NCBI GenBank assembly: GCA_964349515.1
Contig: CAYGHG010000080.1
Location: 1-12,144, forward strand
Direction: 5' to 3'
DNA: 12,144 nucleotides
DNA from: CAYGHG01 sp964349515
GTDB taxonomy: Bacteria > Oederibacteriota > PGYV01 > CAYGHG01
Shown: piece by piece, positions 1-7,155 of the stretch
Layout of the letters: the number at the start of each line of letters is the position of its first letter
How positions within the stretch are numbered: the first letter of the stretch is position 1
Notes under the pieces: generated by a model
The model's database searches: none
What the model was told of the DNA's origin: nothing
The model's input: only the letters and a program-made list of their open reading frames with translations
Made by a program: the position numbers and the translations under genes

Positions 1-200
1 CTTATTATAGGATACGTCGCTCTTATTTCATACACAACTTTTGATTATAACTCAAGTCAATTATTAGACGCGCGACAGAACTTTGCGGCTTATAGTATAT
101 AAATCGCGTTAATACCTGATTGCATTATGATTATTTTATGCTGAATTTTCTTTTGATAACAGCTGTTTTCAGCTTAATTCCGGCCGGTTTTGGACTGTTT

Positions 201-1571
201 CTATTTGCTGCCGACCAGAATCTGCGGTATCCGTATTGTCGGCTGTGCGTCGGCAACCGGCACCCCCTGTCCGTCCTTGCCGCAGGTCCCCACGTCAAAC
301 CCGAGGTCATTACATACCGCGTCTATTGAATTTAAAACCGCAGAACTTTTTCCCATGAGGGTGGCATCCCGCAAAGGCTCGCTGATGCAGCCGTTTTCTA
401 TGAGATAGCCTTCCCTTACTTCAAAGATAAATTCGCCTGTCACGGTATTTACCTGCCCTCCGCCCATACGTTTTACAAGTATTCCCTTTTTAGTCTCTTT
501 TATCAGCTCTTCAGGAGTTCCCTCGCCGGGCGCTATCATTGTGTTTGTCATCCTCGGAATAGGCTTAAACCTGTAGGATTCCCTTCTTCCGTTTCCCGTG
601 AGTTCTTCACCGGACTTCAGCGCCGTTTCCCTGCTGTGCATAAACTCCATAAGCCTGCCGTTTCTAACCAGGACTTTCCTGCGCGCAGGCACCCCCTCAT
701 CATCAAACAACAAAGAACCCCTGCTGCCCGGAAGCGTAGCGTCATCAATAACGGTAATAACCGGAGAGGCTATGATTGTGCCTTTTTTTTCTTTATATTC
801 GGAGAGGTCCTTTTGTATCAGGTCCGCTTCCAGCGAGTGCCCCACCGCCTCGTGTATCATAGTTCCCCCCGCAGAGGCAGAGATTACGGCTGTCATAATG
901 CCGTTAATTTTTTTATCCACGCCGAGCTGCCTTACGGCAAGAGATGCTGTGGAAATCACTTTTTGCCTTACTTTTTCCCTGTCAATAATTTCATAACCTT
1001 TTCTTCCCGATATAACAGCGTGGGCAGATTCAATCCTTCCGCCGCGCGAAGCCGTAACCTGCACAACAAAAGATGTATAAACCCTTTTTTCCGCCGCCGA
1101 CGTTCCGAGGTCCGACAGTATAAAAACATCCTGTTCTTTCTCCATATATGTAACAGTGACCTGCCTGATATCGCCGGAAACCGCTCTGGCGGCTTCATTC
1201 ATCTCTTTTAAAAGAGATATTTTTTCCGCCGAGGCAATTCCGGCCGGGTCAACCTTTGCAATATGGATATTTTCAGCCGGTAAAATCTTAAAAGAAGAAT
1301 TGGTGTGACTGCCTGAGTTCTCAGAGCATAAGGACGCGGCGGTCTTGGCCGCCTCCCGGGCGATATTAGTGTATCCATAATATGTTTTAAATTTCTTCAT
1401 CCCGCGAAGACCTATGCCGTAATCCGTTCCGCTCACGGATTTGTCAACCCTGTTATTCTCAAAAGTTATCGCAAGAGTACTTGAACGCTCTTCAAAAACA
1501 TCCCACAAATCAAACCCCCCGGCAGCTAAAACCTTTGCAGCATCAAATACCGTGCCGTCAGCCATTACCAT
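201..1571 (-). CDS. tldD: TldD family metalloprotease
   Basis: TldD is the zinc-bearing half of the TldD/TldE (PmbA) protease, a cytoplasmic complex that degrades unfolded peptides and matures some modified peptides. The protein is 456 residues, near the usual length of about 480. The metal site HEAVGH is at residues 240-245, followed by SLEAD as in TldD rather than in the inactive TldE partner. A late Cys (residue 430, in GTCGKDGQ) matches the conserved third zinc ligand, and the C-terminal half has the family's glycine-rich stretches. I chose the ATG at 1571 because AAAGG lies 5 bases upstream. An in-frame ATG lies two codons later, and a longer reading frame up to 1640 adds Cys/Phe-rich residues unlike the family and overlaps the upstream gene further. 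It overlaps the end of the small membrane-protein gene by 14 bases, so it is probably translated from the same mRNA. No tldE/pmbA partner is in the window. Confidence 0.93.
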   Translation of the reverse strand: MVMADGTVFDAAKVLAAGGFDLWDVFEERSSTLAITFENNRVDKSVSGTDYGIGLRGMKKFKTYYGYTNIAREAAKTAASLCSENSGSHTNSSFKILPAENIHIAKVDPAGIASAEKISLLKEMNEAARAVSGDIRQVTVTYMEKEQDVFILSDLGTSAAEKRVYTSFVVQVTASRGGRIESAHAVISGRKGYEIIDREKVRQKVISTASLAVRQLGVDKKINGIMTAVISASAGGTMIHEAVGHSLEADLIQKDLSEYKEKKGTIIASPVITVIDDATLPGSRGSLLFDDEGVPARRKVLVRNGRLMEFMHSRETALKSGEELTGNGRRESYRFKPIPRMTNTMIAPGEGTPEELIKETKKGILVKRMGGGQVNTVTGEFIFEVREGYLIENGCISEPLRDATLMGKSSAVLNSIDAVCNDLGFDVGTCGKDGQGVPVADAQPTIRIPQILVGSK

Positions 1572-1731
1572 TCTTACCTTTTTCCTTTGTAATCGCGGCA
1601 ACGCTCCAAAGCAGGCAGGCGGCTGAAAAAAGCAGAACATACAAAAGTATGAAATTAAAACCGAGCTTTATTATCGCGGCAGCGGCCATAACTCCCGTCA
1701 ACCCGAAAACAACAGCTATCATTTTATACAT
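1558..1731 (-). CDS. small two-helix membrane protein, unknown function
   Basis: I do not recognise this 57-residue protein. It has two hydrophobic stretches, roughly residues 4-20 and 25-47, separated by a short turn containing Lys and Asn, and ends in a Lys/Gly/Asn-rich polar tail (KEKGKNGNG). This predicts a hairpin in the inner membrane, with the positive tail most likely in the cytoplasm. The ATG at 1731 has AGAGG five bases upstream and overlaps the end of the RNase H gene by 8 bases, while its own end overlaps tldD by 14 bases. That tight spacing on both sides is the main argument that it is a real gene. A longer version starting at 1812 would lie mostly inside the RNase H gene, and its first 27 residues are not hydrophobic, so I reject that start. 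Confidence 0.6.
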   Translation of the reverse strand: MYKMIAVVFGLTGVMAAAAIIKLGFNFILLYVLLFSAACLLWSVAAITKEKGKNGNG

Positions 1732-2137
1732 CAGAGAGCCTCTTCCCCCGTTCGCTGCCTTTTTTAGCCAGTTTGTCAGCCTCGGTGTTTTTTTCCCTCC
1801 GCACGTGTCCAACAGAATACTTTATCTTTTTTTTATGCGCCAGGGCCTTCATAAAAAGCGGCTTTAAACCTTCATTTTTGACCTTGTACTCACCGGAGAG
1901 CTGTTTCACCATCAGTTCGCTGTCTGAGAAAACCTCTATTTCCTTTATACCGTGGTGTTCCAGCATTTCAAGCAGGGTAAGCAGCGCCGTGTACTCAGCC
2001 ACATTATTGGTTTCTTTGCCTATGTATTTTGACTCCCTCACAATATCCTCGCCGTCCTTATAAACCACTATGCCTATCCCGGCATCCCCGGGATTCCCGC
2101 TTGATGCGCCGTCTATGAAAGCCGTGTATTTTGCCAT
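1724..2137 (-). CDS. rnhA: ribonuclease HI family protein
   Basis: A 137-residue RNase H-fold nuclease, expected to cut the RNA strand of RNA-DNA hybrids in the cytoplasm. The four acidic catalytic residues are visible: D9 in FIDGASSGNPG, E48 in NNVAEYTAL, D72 in SDSELMVKQL and D121 in NTEADKLAKKG. H111 in HVRREKN matches the flexible catalytic histidine. The protein is short and lacks the basic protrusion of E. coli RNase HI, as in the compact archaeal/Bacillus YpdQ-type group, so the symbol denotes the family only. The ATG at 2137 has AAGGA six bases upstream. It follows kdsA after a 73-base gap, where I see neither a terminator nor a good promoter, and it overlaps the small membrane-protein gene downstream. 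Its role next to LPS genes is probably incidental. Confidence 0.9.
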   Translation of the reverse strand: MAKYTAFIDGASSGNPGDAGIGIVVYKDGEDIVRESKYIGKETNNVAEYTALLTLLEMLEHHGIKEIEVFSDSELMVKQLSGEYKVKNEGLKPLFMKALAHKKKIKYSVGHVRREKNTEADKLAKKGSERGKRLSDV

Positions 2138-2210
2138 TTAAAATCCTTCCGTATTAACATTTTTTAATTTCTGTCTTATGTCTTCTGGCTGCAGTTGAGT
2201 CTTTTTTATT

Positions 2211-3065
2211 CTAATTCACCGCTTCATAAACTTCCTTTATCCTTGCCAACGCACCCACGATCCTGCTCAGCGGAAACTGCGTTTCCCTGTCCGAGAGCGC
2301 CTTTTCAGGCTCCGGATGCACCTCCATAAATACTCCGTTAGCCCCTGCCGCCACAGCACCCTTTGCGATTGCCTCCACAAACTGCCGCTCTCCCGCACTG
2401 CTTGTTCCCGCGCCGCCCGGCCTCTGTACCGCGTGTGTGGCGTCTATAACAACAGGGTAACCTATAGCTTTCATTATTGCGATTGATTTCATGTCAACCA
2501 CGAGGTTATTGTAGCCGAATGAAAAACCCCTCTCCGTTAGAATAATTCTGTCATTCCCCGAAGCTTCTATCTTTTCTGTAATATTTTTCACCTCGTAAGG
2601 CGAAAGGAACTGCCCCTTTTTAACATTCACCACACGGCCTGTCTTGGCGGCCGCAATCAAAAGATCGGTCTGCCTGCATAAAAAAGCCGGTATCTGAAGT
2701 ATATCAGCTACTTTTGCAGCCTCCTTTACTTCGGCAGCGGAGTGCACATCTGTTATAATTCTGACACCCAGCCTGTTTTTAATTTTTTCAAGAGTCTTAA
2801 GCCCCTTTTTAAGCCCCACTCCCCTGAAACTTTTAAGGGATGTTCTGTTAGCCTTGTCATACGACGCCTTAAAAACAAAAGGTATGTCAAGATAGGAAGT
2901 CACTTCCTTGAGCATGAGCGCGGTATCAAACGCGAGGCGCTCGCTTTCTATGACGCAGGGCCCTCCGATGAAGAAAAAACCGTTTAAAATATCATCAAAG
3001 GATTTTGCCGTTTTTACCTTTCGGATTCCTGCCGAGACTGCTGAATTTCTTTTCTTTTTCTTCAA
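2211..3065 (-). CDS. kdsA: 3-deoxy-8-phosphooctulonate synthase (Kdo-8-P synthase)
   Basis: KdsA condenses phosphoenolpyruvate with arabinose 5-phosphate to give Kdo 8-phosphate, the first committed step to Kdo. At 284 residues it has the normal length. Family motifs appear in order: GGPCVIES (about 34-41), FKASYDKANRTS, IITDVH, QIPAFLCRQTDLL, NVKKGQFLSP, FGYNNLVVDM, DATHAVQ and EVHPEPEKALSD. C37 stands where metal-dependent enzymes such as that of Aquifex have their Cys ligand and where E. coli has Asn; His in DATHAVQ and the late Glu and Asp are the other likely ligands. The only usable start is a TTG at 3065, four bases after GGGGTGG. An in-frame stop lies five codons upstream and there is no ATG or GTG before the first conserved motif. 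The start therefore lies 71 bases inside the preceding gene, which implies coupled translation. Confidence 0.95.
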   Translation of the reverse strand: MKKKKRNSAVSAGIRKVKTAKSFDDILNGFFFIGGPCVIESERLAFDTALMLKEVTSYLDIPFVFKASYDKANRTSLKSFRGVGLKKGLKTLEKIKNRLGVRIITDVHSAAEVKEAAKVADILQIPAFLCRQTDLLIAAAKTGRVVNVKKGQFLSPYEVKNITEKIEASGNDRIILTERGFSFGYNNLVVDMKSIAIMKAIGYPVVIDATHAVQRPGGAGTSSAGERQFVEAIAKGAVAAGANGVFMEVHPEPEKALSDRETQFPLSRIVGALARIKEVYEAVN

Positions 3066-3234
3066 GCATCCACCCCGTTATTATGTTTTTTACCATTATT
3101 TCCAGAGGAATATTGTACTTTTTAGCTATTTCCTGTATGGCGTTATACTTTTCCTGAGCTGACTTGTGCTTTGCCTGCATAAATTTAAGAATGTCATCTT
3201 CCATTAAATTTTTCTTTTCTTTTTCATCCATCAT
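2995..3234 (-). CDS. small charged protein between kdsB and kdsA, unknown
   Basis: I do not recognise this 79-residue protein. It is rich in Lys and Glu, has no signal peptide and no membrane segment, and looks largely helical through about residue 60 (core around KYNAIQEIAKKYNIPLEI), followed by a basic Gly/Asn/Lys tail. A small helical cytoplasmic protein, perhaps a regulator or partner of the Kdo enzymes, is possible, but this is only a guess. The ATG at 3234 overlaps the kdsB stop as ATGA and is preceded by AAAGGCGG, a good ribosome site, so the gene is well placed for translation. Its last 71 bases are also the start of kdsA in another frame, and the basic tail is encoded there, so the tail may be constrained by kdsA rather than by its own function. 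Confidence 0.68.
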   Translation of the reverse strand: MMDEKEKKNLMEDDILKFMQAKHKSAQEKYNAIQEIAKKYNIPLEIMVKNIITGWMLEEKEKKFSSLGRNPKGKNGKIL

Positions 3235-3962
3235 TTTACCGCCTTTCTGAATTTTTTAAGGTCAGCAGGCGTGTCTATACCAATGCTTTTTGTCTTTGAT
3301 ACCACCACTTTCATAACGCAGCCGTTTTCAAGAAGCCTCAACTGCTCGAGCTTCTCAATCTTTTCATAACTGCTTTCAAATTTCGCCCACCTGTCAAGCA
3401 CGCTCTTCCTGTAAGCGTATACCCCTATATGCTTCAGCGCCCGGCCGCTGTAACCGCCGCCGTCCCTGTCGTAAGGAATCGCGGCCCTTGAAAAATACAT
3501 CGCGGTTGAATCCCGTCTTACTACAACTTTCACGCATGACGGGTTAATTATTTCCTTTTCATCCATTATCGGGGCCGCAAGCGTCGCCGAATCGCAGCCC
3601 TTGTCTCTTTTAAGCTCGCCCACCAGCCTGTCAATCAGGCGCGGCTCAAGAAGCGGCTCGTCCCCTTGTATATTCACCACAACATCATTCATGGAAAGTT
3701 TCAGTTCTTTGACCGCTTCACGTATCCGCTCCGACCCGGACTTACAGGAGGCAGGCGTCATTATGACTTTCGCCCCGGCTTTTTCCATCACAGTTTTTAT
3801 TTCTCTGCTGTCGGTCGCAATATAGAGCGCCTTTAAAAGCCGGGCTTTTTTTGCATTTTCATAAACGCGCTCTATAATAGTTTTTCCCTTTACTTTTATC
3901 AGCAGCTTTCCCGGCAGCCTGGTTGATTTCAGCCTTGCCGGAATTACCCCTATTATGTTCAC
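3231..3962 (-). CDS. kdsB: 3-deoxy-manno-octulosonate cytidylyltransferase (CMP-Kdo synthetase)
   Basis: KdsB activates Kdo with CTP to CMP-Kdo, the donor for Kdo transferase, in the cytoplasm. The 243-residue length is normal. The nucleotide-binding start VIPARLKSTRLPGK spans residues 6-19, SGSERI (75-80) corresponds to the usual SGTDRI, and NIQGDEP (97-103) holds the Mg-binding Asp. Further on come HIGVYAYRK, LEQLRLLENG and GIDTPADL, all typical. The start is a GTG at 3962 with AAAGGAG seven bases upstream; the conserved N-terminus begins directly at this codon. It follows hldC after 37 bases and overlaps the next small gene by 4 bases. Together with kdsA it links Kdo synthesis to the heptose genes upstream, but the genes for arabinose-5-phosphate isomerase and Kdo-8-phosphate phosphatase are not in the window. 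Confidence 0.95.
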   Translation of the reverse strand: MNIIGVIPARLKSTRLPGKLLIKVKGKTIIERVYENAKKARLLKALYIATDSREIKTVMEKAGAKVIMTPASCKSGSERIREAVKELKLSMNDVVVNIQGDEPLLEPRLIDRLVGELKRDKGCDSATLAAPIMDEKEIINPSCVKVVVRRDSTAMYFSRAAIPYDRDGGGYSGRALKHIGVYAYRKSVLDRWAKFESSYEKIEKLEQLRLLENGCVMKVVVSKTKSIGIDTPADLKKFRKAVK

Positions 3963-3999
3963 TATCCTGCTCCTTTAGGGCCGATATGGCATATAAAGC

Positions 4000-4485
4000 C
4001 TATTTATAAACTTCCACTATTTTCTTTATTATATTTGTCGTGGATTTGCCATTTTCATACTTTATGTTTTTTACTTTGCCGCCGTTTGCTTTAACTACAT
4101 CAGCGCCTATTATTTTATCAAGCCCCCAGTCGCCCCCTTTAACAAGCACATCAGGTACAATATCGCTGATAATTTGGTACGGGTCATTTTCATTAAACAA
4201 CGTAACTATATCAACACTTTCAAGATAAGACATCAGTTCGGTACGTTCAGACTGGGGCGTGATCGGCCTCTTTGGGCCTTTTATCCTGCGCACAGAGGCA
4301 TCGCTGTTGAGCGCCAGAACCAGAATGTCACCCATTTTACGGGCTTTTGCAAGAAATCTCACATGGCCTCCGTGCAGGAGGTCGTAACAACCGTTTGTGA
4401 AAACTATTTTTTTACCCTGTTTTTTGAGTGCCCTGATCTTTTTTACCAGCTCAGAGCGCCTTATAATAATTTTTCTGTTCTTCAT
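4000..4485 (-). CDS. hldC: D-glycero-beta-D-manno-heptose 1-phosphate adenylyltransferase (canonical copy)
   Basis: This 161-residue nucleotidyltransferase transfers AMP from ATP to heptose 1-phosphate, giving ADP-heptose. It equals the C-terminal half of the fused HldE (RfaE domain II) of enterobacteria. The cytidylyltransferase-fold signature NGCYDLLHGGHVRFL contains HGGH at residues 38-41, LNSDASVRRIKGPKRP follows, and the C-terminal part has the family features VKGGDW, IIGADVV, GGKV and GKSTTNIIKKI. The ATG at 4485 overlaps the stop of the kinase gene as ATGA, so the split kinase and transferase are translationally coupled. A clearly related but divergent paralogue lies at 8246-8722; this copy fits known heptose enzymes better and sits directly after gmhA and hldA. 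Confidence 0.93.
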   Translation of the reverse strand: MKNRKIIIRRSELVKKIRALKKQGKKIVFTNGCYDLLHGGHVRFLAKARKMGDILVLALNSDASVRRIKGPKRPITPQSERTELMSYLESVDIVTLFNENDPYQIISDIVPDVLVKGGDWGLDKIIGADVVKANGGKVKNIKYENGKSTTNIIKKIVEVYK

Positions 4486-5456
4486 TTAATTTCCTTCAGC
4501 AGCTGCTGCGGCTTTACCGTCACAACACCCACTTCCCTGACAGATATTCCCGCGGCAAAATTTGAAAGCACCGCAGCTTCGGCAAAAGAAGCGCCTGCTG
4601 CCAATGCAAGGGTTACCGTACTCACCACTGTATCTCCCGCACCGGTCACATCGTATACTTCTCTTGCCACGGTGGGTATGGTTTCAAGGCTTACGCCGTC
4701 ATAGAGTGACATCCCGTCTTCTCCGCGCGTTATCATAACCGCTTCAGCGTTGAGCGTTTCCCTCAGATTGGCGGCTGCCCTGCGTATGTCATCCTCTGTT
4801 TTAATGTCTATTCCCGTTCCTTCCGCAGCCTCTTTTCTGTTGGGGGTAATTATCGTCGCATTTCTGAAAATTTTTATATTTGCGGGCTTGGGGTCGACCG
4901 AAATAATCTTTCCTCGCGCCGCGGCAGTTATTTTTTCAACTGTTTCCCATATCAGGACTCCCTTGTTATAGTCGGAAAAAATCACAGCATCAACACGTTT
5001 TGCTATTCTTACAGCTTTTTCAATCAGCCTTTCTTTTATGGCTTCGCTTAATAAAACTTTTTTTTCCCTGTCAATCCTCACCACCTGCTGCTGATGCGCT
5101 ATAACCCTTGTTTTTACAGTTGTCGGCCTTTTTCTGTCTTCAATTATGCCTTCTGTAGAGATTCCCCTCTTTTTAAGGTCTTTCTCAAGCTTGTGTGCAT
5201 TTGCATCGGCGCCCACAACCCCCGCCGCGTAAACCTTTGCACCGAGTTCCACGAGATTCAGCATTACATTTGCGGCGCCGCCCGGTTTGGATTCCTCTTT
5301 ATATACCTCAACCACGGGTATGGGCGCCTCGGGGGATATTCTGGAAACATTGCCCCATATATAGTCGTCTATCATTATGTCCCCGACCACAAGAATTTTT
5401 TTGCCTTTAAATTTAGGAACGAGGGCTCTTAACCTGCTTAATTTTACGTGTTTCAT
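4482..5456 (-). CDS. hldA: D-glycero-beta-D-manno-heptose 7-phosphate kinase (canonical copy)
   Basis: A PfkB/ribokinase-fold kinase of 324 residues that phosphorylates C1 of heptose 7-phosphate to the 1,7-bisphosphate; it matches RfaE domain I. The N-terminus has VGDIMIDDYIWG, then RISPEAPIPVVEV and the substrate loop PGGAANVMLNL. TTVKTRVIAHQQQVVRID, SDYNKGVL, VDPKPANI and TPNRKEA follow. The catalytic Asp is D275 in DVTGAGDT, part of the ATP and anion-hole motif, and ITRGEDGMSLY precedes it. All of this is what a true HldA should show. Its ATG overlaps the gmhA stop as ATGA, and its stop overlaps the hldC start the same way, so three consecutive pathway enzymes are read as one translational unit. 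Compare the divergent kinase at 8709-9698. Confidence 0.94.
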   Translation of the reverse strand: MKHVKLSRLRALVPKFKGKKILVVGDIMIDDYIWGNVSRISPEAPIPVVEVYKEESKPGGAANVMLNLVELGAKVYAAGVVGADANAHKLEKDLKKRGISTEGIIEDRKRPTTVKTRVIAHQQQVVRIDREKKVLLSEAIKERLIEKAVRIAKRVDAVIFSDYNKGVLIWETVEKITAAARGKIISVDPKPANIKIFRNATIITPNRKEAAEGTGIDIKTEDDIRRAAANLRETLNAEAVMITRGEDGMSLYDGVSLETIPTVAREVYDVTGAGDTVVSTVTLALAAGASFAEAAVLSNFAAGISVREVGVVTVKPQQLLKEIK

Positions 5457-6031
5457 TCAGCCGCCCCCGCAAGTCTTTCTTCCACAAGGTCGCACACCGT
5501 GTGAAGGAATGTAAAATAGGTTTCCTGTATGCGCATTGTGTCTTTTGATTTTATATCTATGAGTATGTCTGACACCGTCGCAAGTTTGCCGCCGCCTTCT
5601 CCTGTTATTGATATGACGGTCATTGCCGCTGCTTTTGCTTTTTCAGCGGCCAACAGTATATTTGGGGAATTACCGGAAGTGGATATTGCCACAAGCACAT
5701 CCCCCGGCGCGCCGTAAGCCTCAACCTGGCGCTCAAATATCCTCTCATAACCAAAATCATTGCCGCAGGCTGTTATAGCAGACATGTCCGAGCCGAGGGC
5801 TATCGCGGGATACGCTTTTCGGTTTCGCTTCAGCCTTACAACAAACTCGGCGGTAAAGTGCTGTGCGTCGGCAGCAGAACCTCCGTTGCCGCAGGCGAGA
5901 AGTTTGCCCCCCGATAAGAAGCTTTTAGTTATGGCATCTACCGCTTCTTCAAGCCGGGGCGCCAAAGCCTCCGCGCTTTTTACCTTTACATCGGCACTTT
6001 CCCTGGCCGCTGACAGAAATTTTTCCTTCAT
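5453..6031 (-). CDS. gmhA: sedoheptulose 7-phosphate isomerase
   Basis: GmhA converts sedoheptulose 7-phosphate to D-glycero-D-manno-heptose 7-phosphate, the entry step of the heptose route. It is a single SIS (sugar isomerase) domain of 192 residues, the same length as E. coli GmhA. Motifs are GNGGSAADAQH (48-58) and STSGNSPN (117-124), which bind the sugar phosphate. The active-site set known from E. coli is complete: H58, E62, Q169 and H177. I chose the ATG at 6031, since AGAGG lies six bases upstream; a TTG at 6037 is in frame but directly abuts that ribosome site. The gene begins about 20 bases after the expected start of an internal promoter, and it overlaps hldA by 4 bases. It therefore heads a gmhA-hldA-hldC-kdsB unit. 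Confidence 0.95.
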   Translation of the reverse strand: MKEKFLSAARESADVKVKSAEALAPRLEEAVDAITKSFLSGGKLLACGNGGSAADAQHFTAEFVVRLKRNRKAYPAIALGSDMSAITACGNDFGYERIFERQVEAYGAPGDVLVAISTSGNSPNILLAAEKAKAAAMTVISITGEGGGKLATVSDILIDIKSKDTMRIQETYFTFLHTVCDLVEERLAGAAE

Positions 6032-6059
6032 CTTCAACCTCTCATATGTTTATTCATCT

Positions 6060-6088
6060 ATTATATTTCACGCAACGGCAAGTTTCAA
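6060..6088 (-). promoter_or_regulatory. internal sigma70-type promoter ahead of gmhA
   Basis: Read on the minus strand, TTGAAA (6083-6088) is followed after exactly 17 bases by TATAAT (6060-6065). This is one mismatch from the full consensus, in one of the few gaps of the cluster. The start of transcription would fall near 6053, giving a leader of about 20 bases that holds the AGAGG ribosome site of gmhA. It would allow gmhA-hldA-hldC-kdsB-kdsA to be made independently of the upstream ABC exporter genes. No terminator is visible between the lipoprotein gene and this site, so read-through is also likely. Confidence 0.6.
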
Positions 6089-6111
6089 CTTTAATTCTGC
6101 TTACAACTGCC

Positions 6112-7155
6112 CTATTTCCCCCTAACAACCCTGGCGTCAACCAGCACCGCGTCTATTGTCCCGATAAAAATTTTGCTTTTAACCATGACCGGCATCAGGT
6201 ATTCGTCGTTTGTAAGCCAAATATAAATCTCCCCCTGCTGGCGGAAGATTCCTTCGTAATTCAACATAGGCCTGACTACCACGCAGTCAAACTCGCCCGC
6301 GTCGGTTTTTACCTTTTCATATTTTATTTTCTTAACCTTTACCTTATAAGTTTTACACTCGTCAGAGGCCACGTCTATGAATATTTCATCCTCACCTTTG
6401 TAAACCGAACGAAAATAGTAAAACTCAGAGACTATATCCTGGCAGAACCTGGTTATTTCACATTTTTCACCGTTGTTTTTAAGGGCTGTACCTGCTATAT
6501 GATCAAAAACAATGTCTGTATAATTCCTGTAACTGCCCTCCTCAAGCTTCTTTGAATATTTCCAGGAAAACAACCCGTACGCATCCATCCAGGAAGATAT
6601 TACATCATTTACCCTGTAGAATGTCTCAAAGAACGGCGCTGTCCTGGCGGTTATTTCAAGATGATAAACCGGCCTCGAGTTGTACTCTTCCAGCGCCTTA
6701 ACCTCCAGCGTTCCGAAACCCGCAGTCACATTAAAGTATCTGACGGCAAATACCAGTTTTTCCCCCACCGCCCAGGCTTTATTCGGAATTACACGGTATT
6801 CAAAAGGTTTTTCTGTTTCCGGAACCCCGGCTTCTTTCTGCGCTGCAGGAGTAAATTCGGGTATTAATAAAAAACGGCCCGGCTTTATGATATGCGGCTC
6901 TTTTATTCCGTTTAGCCCGGCTATGCCGCCCCAGCCTGCACCCCGTCCGTAAAAAGCACGGGCTATCTTCCACAGATTGTCGCCTTCTTTGACAGTATAT
7001 TCTTTTGGCCAGGCTTCTTCCGTTTTCATATCAAGAGCATCAACTCTCATCTGCCTCTCGCCTTTTCCCAAATCAACAACAGATACTGTTCCGGGATTAG
7101 TGGTAGCGCACGAAACAAAAACAAGCCCTGCCAGCATCACCGCCAAATATCTCAT
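6112..7155 (-). CDS. LysM and DUF3108 domain lipoprotein
   Basis: A 347-residue envelope protein. The first 16 residues are a short signal peptide ending in FVSC, giving a likely lipid-modified C16, although Phe at -3 is not ideal. Residues 53-99 form a LysM domain (YTVKEGDNLWKIARAFYG, with an insertion GRGAGWGG, ending FLLIP), a fold that binds peptidoglycan. From about residue 122 to the end the pattern of beta-strand motifs (KLVFAVRYFNVTAGFGTLEV, YNSRPVYHL, FYRVNDVISSWMD, YTDIVFDH) matches DUF3108, a family of unknown function. It would be membrane-anchored in the periplasm and attached to the wall. Its ATG overlaps the stop of the heptosyltransferase gene as ATGA, with AGGGA upstream, so it is co-translated with LPS core synthesis. 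This suggests a role in LPS or outer-membrane assembly, which is inference. Confidence 0.82.
   Translation of the reverse strand: MRYLAVMLAGLVFVSCATTNPGTVSVVDLGKGERQMRVDALDMKTEEAWPKEYTVKEGDNLWKIARAFYGRGAGWGGIAGLNGIKEPHIIKPGRFLLIPEFTPAAQKEAGVPETEKPFEYRVIPNKAWAVGEKLVFAVRYFNVTAGFGTLEVKALEEYNSRPVYHLEITARTAPFFETFYRVNDVISSWMDAYGLFSWKYSKKLEEGSYRNYTDIVFDHIAGTALKNNGEKCEITRFCQDIVSEFYYFRSVYKGEDEIFIDVASDECKTYKVKVKKIKYEKVKTDAGEFDCVVVRPMLNYEGIFRQQGEIYIWLTNDEYLMPVMVKSKIFIGTIDAVLVDARVVRGK

Noticed and set aside
4..49. Two TATAAT boxes on the minus strand (4-9 and 44-49) as promoters for a gene beyond the left edge
   Set aside because: No acceptable -35 box at 16-18 bases for either one; the TTGACT at 55-60 is only 5 bases from the second. 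The region is AT-rich, so chance is likely.
161..174. Hairpin AGCTG-TTTT-CAGCT downstream of tldD as a terminator
   Set aside because: The stem is only 5 bases and no T-run follows it in the direction of transcription. The nearby CCGGCCGG palindrome (180-187) has no loop. I see no convincing terminator in bases 1-200.
598..996. Open frame on the plus strand opposite tldD
   Set aside because: It is antisense to a conserved protease gene, has no recognisable motif and no ribosome site that stands out. All other plus-strand frames in the window are likewise opposite conserved minus-strand genes.
1572..1640. TldD start at 1640
   Set aside because: The extra 23 residues do not resemble the family and would lie within the small membrane-protein gene; the ATG at 1571 has AAAGG upstream.
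2138..2210. Terminator or promoter between kdsA and rnhA
   Set aside because: The CTGCAG palindrome has no extended stem, the A/T runs are not placed after a hairpin on the minus strand, and no pair of -35 and -10 boxes with correct spacing is seen.
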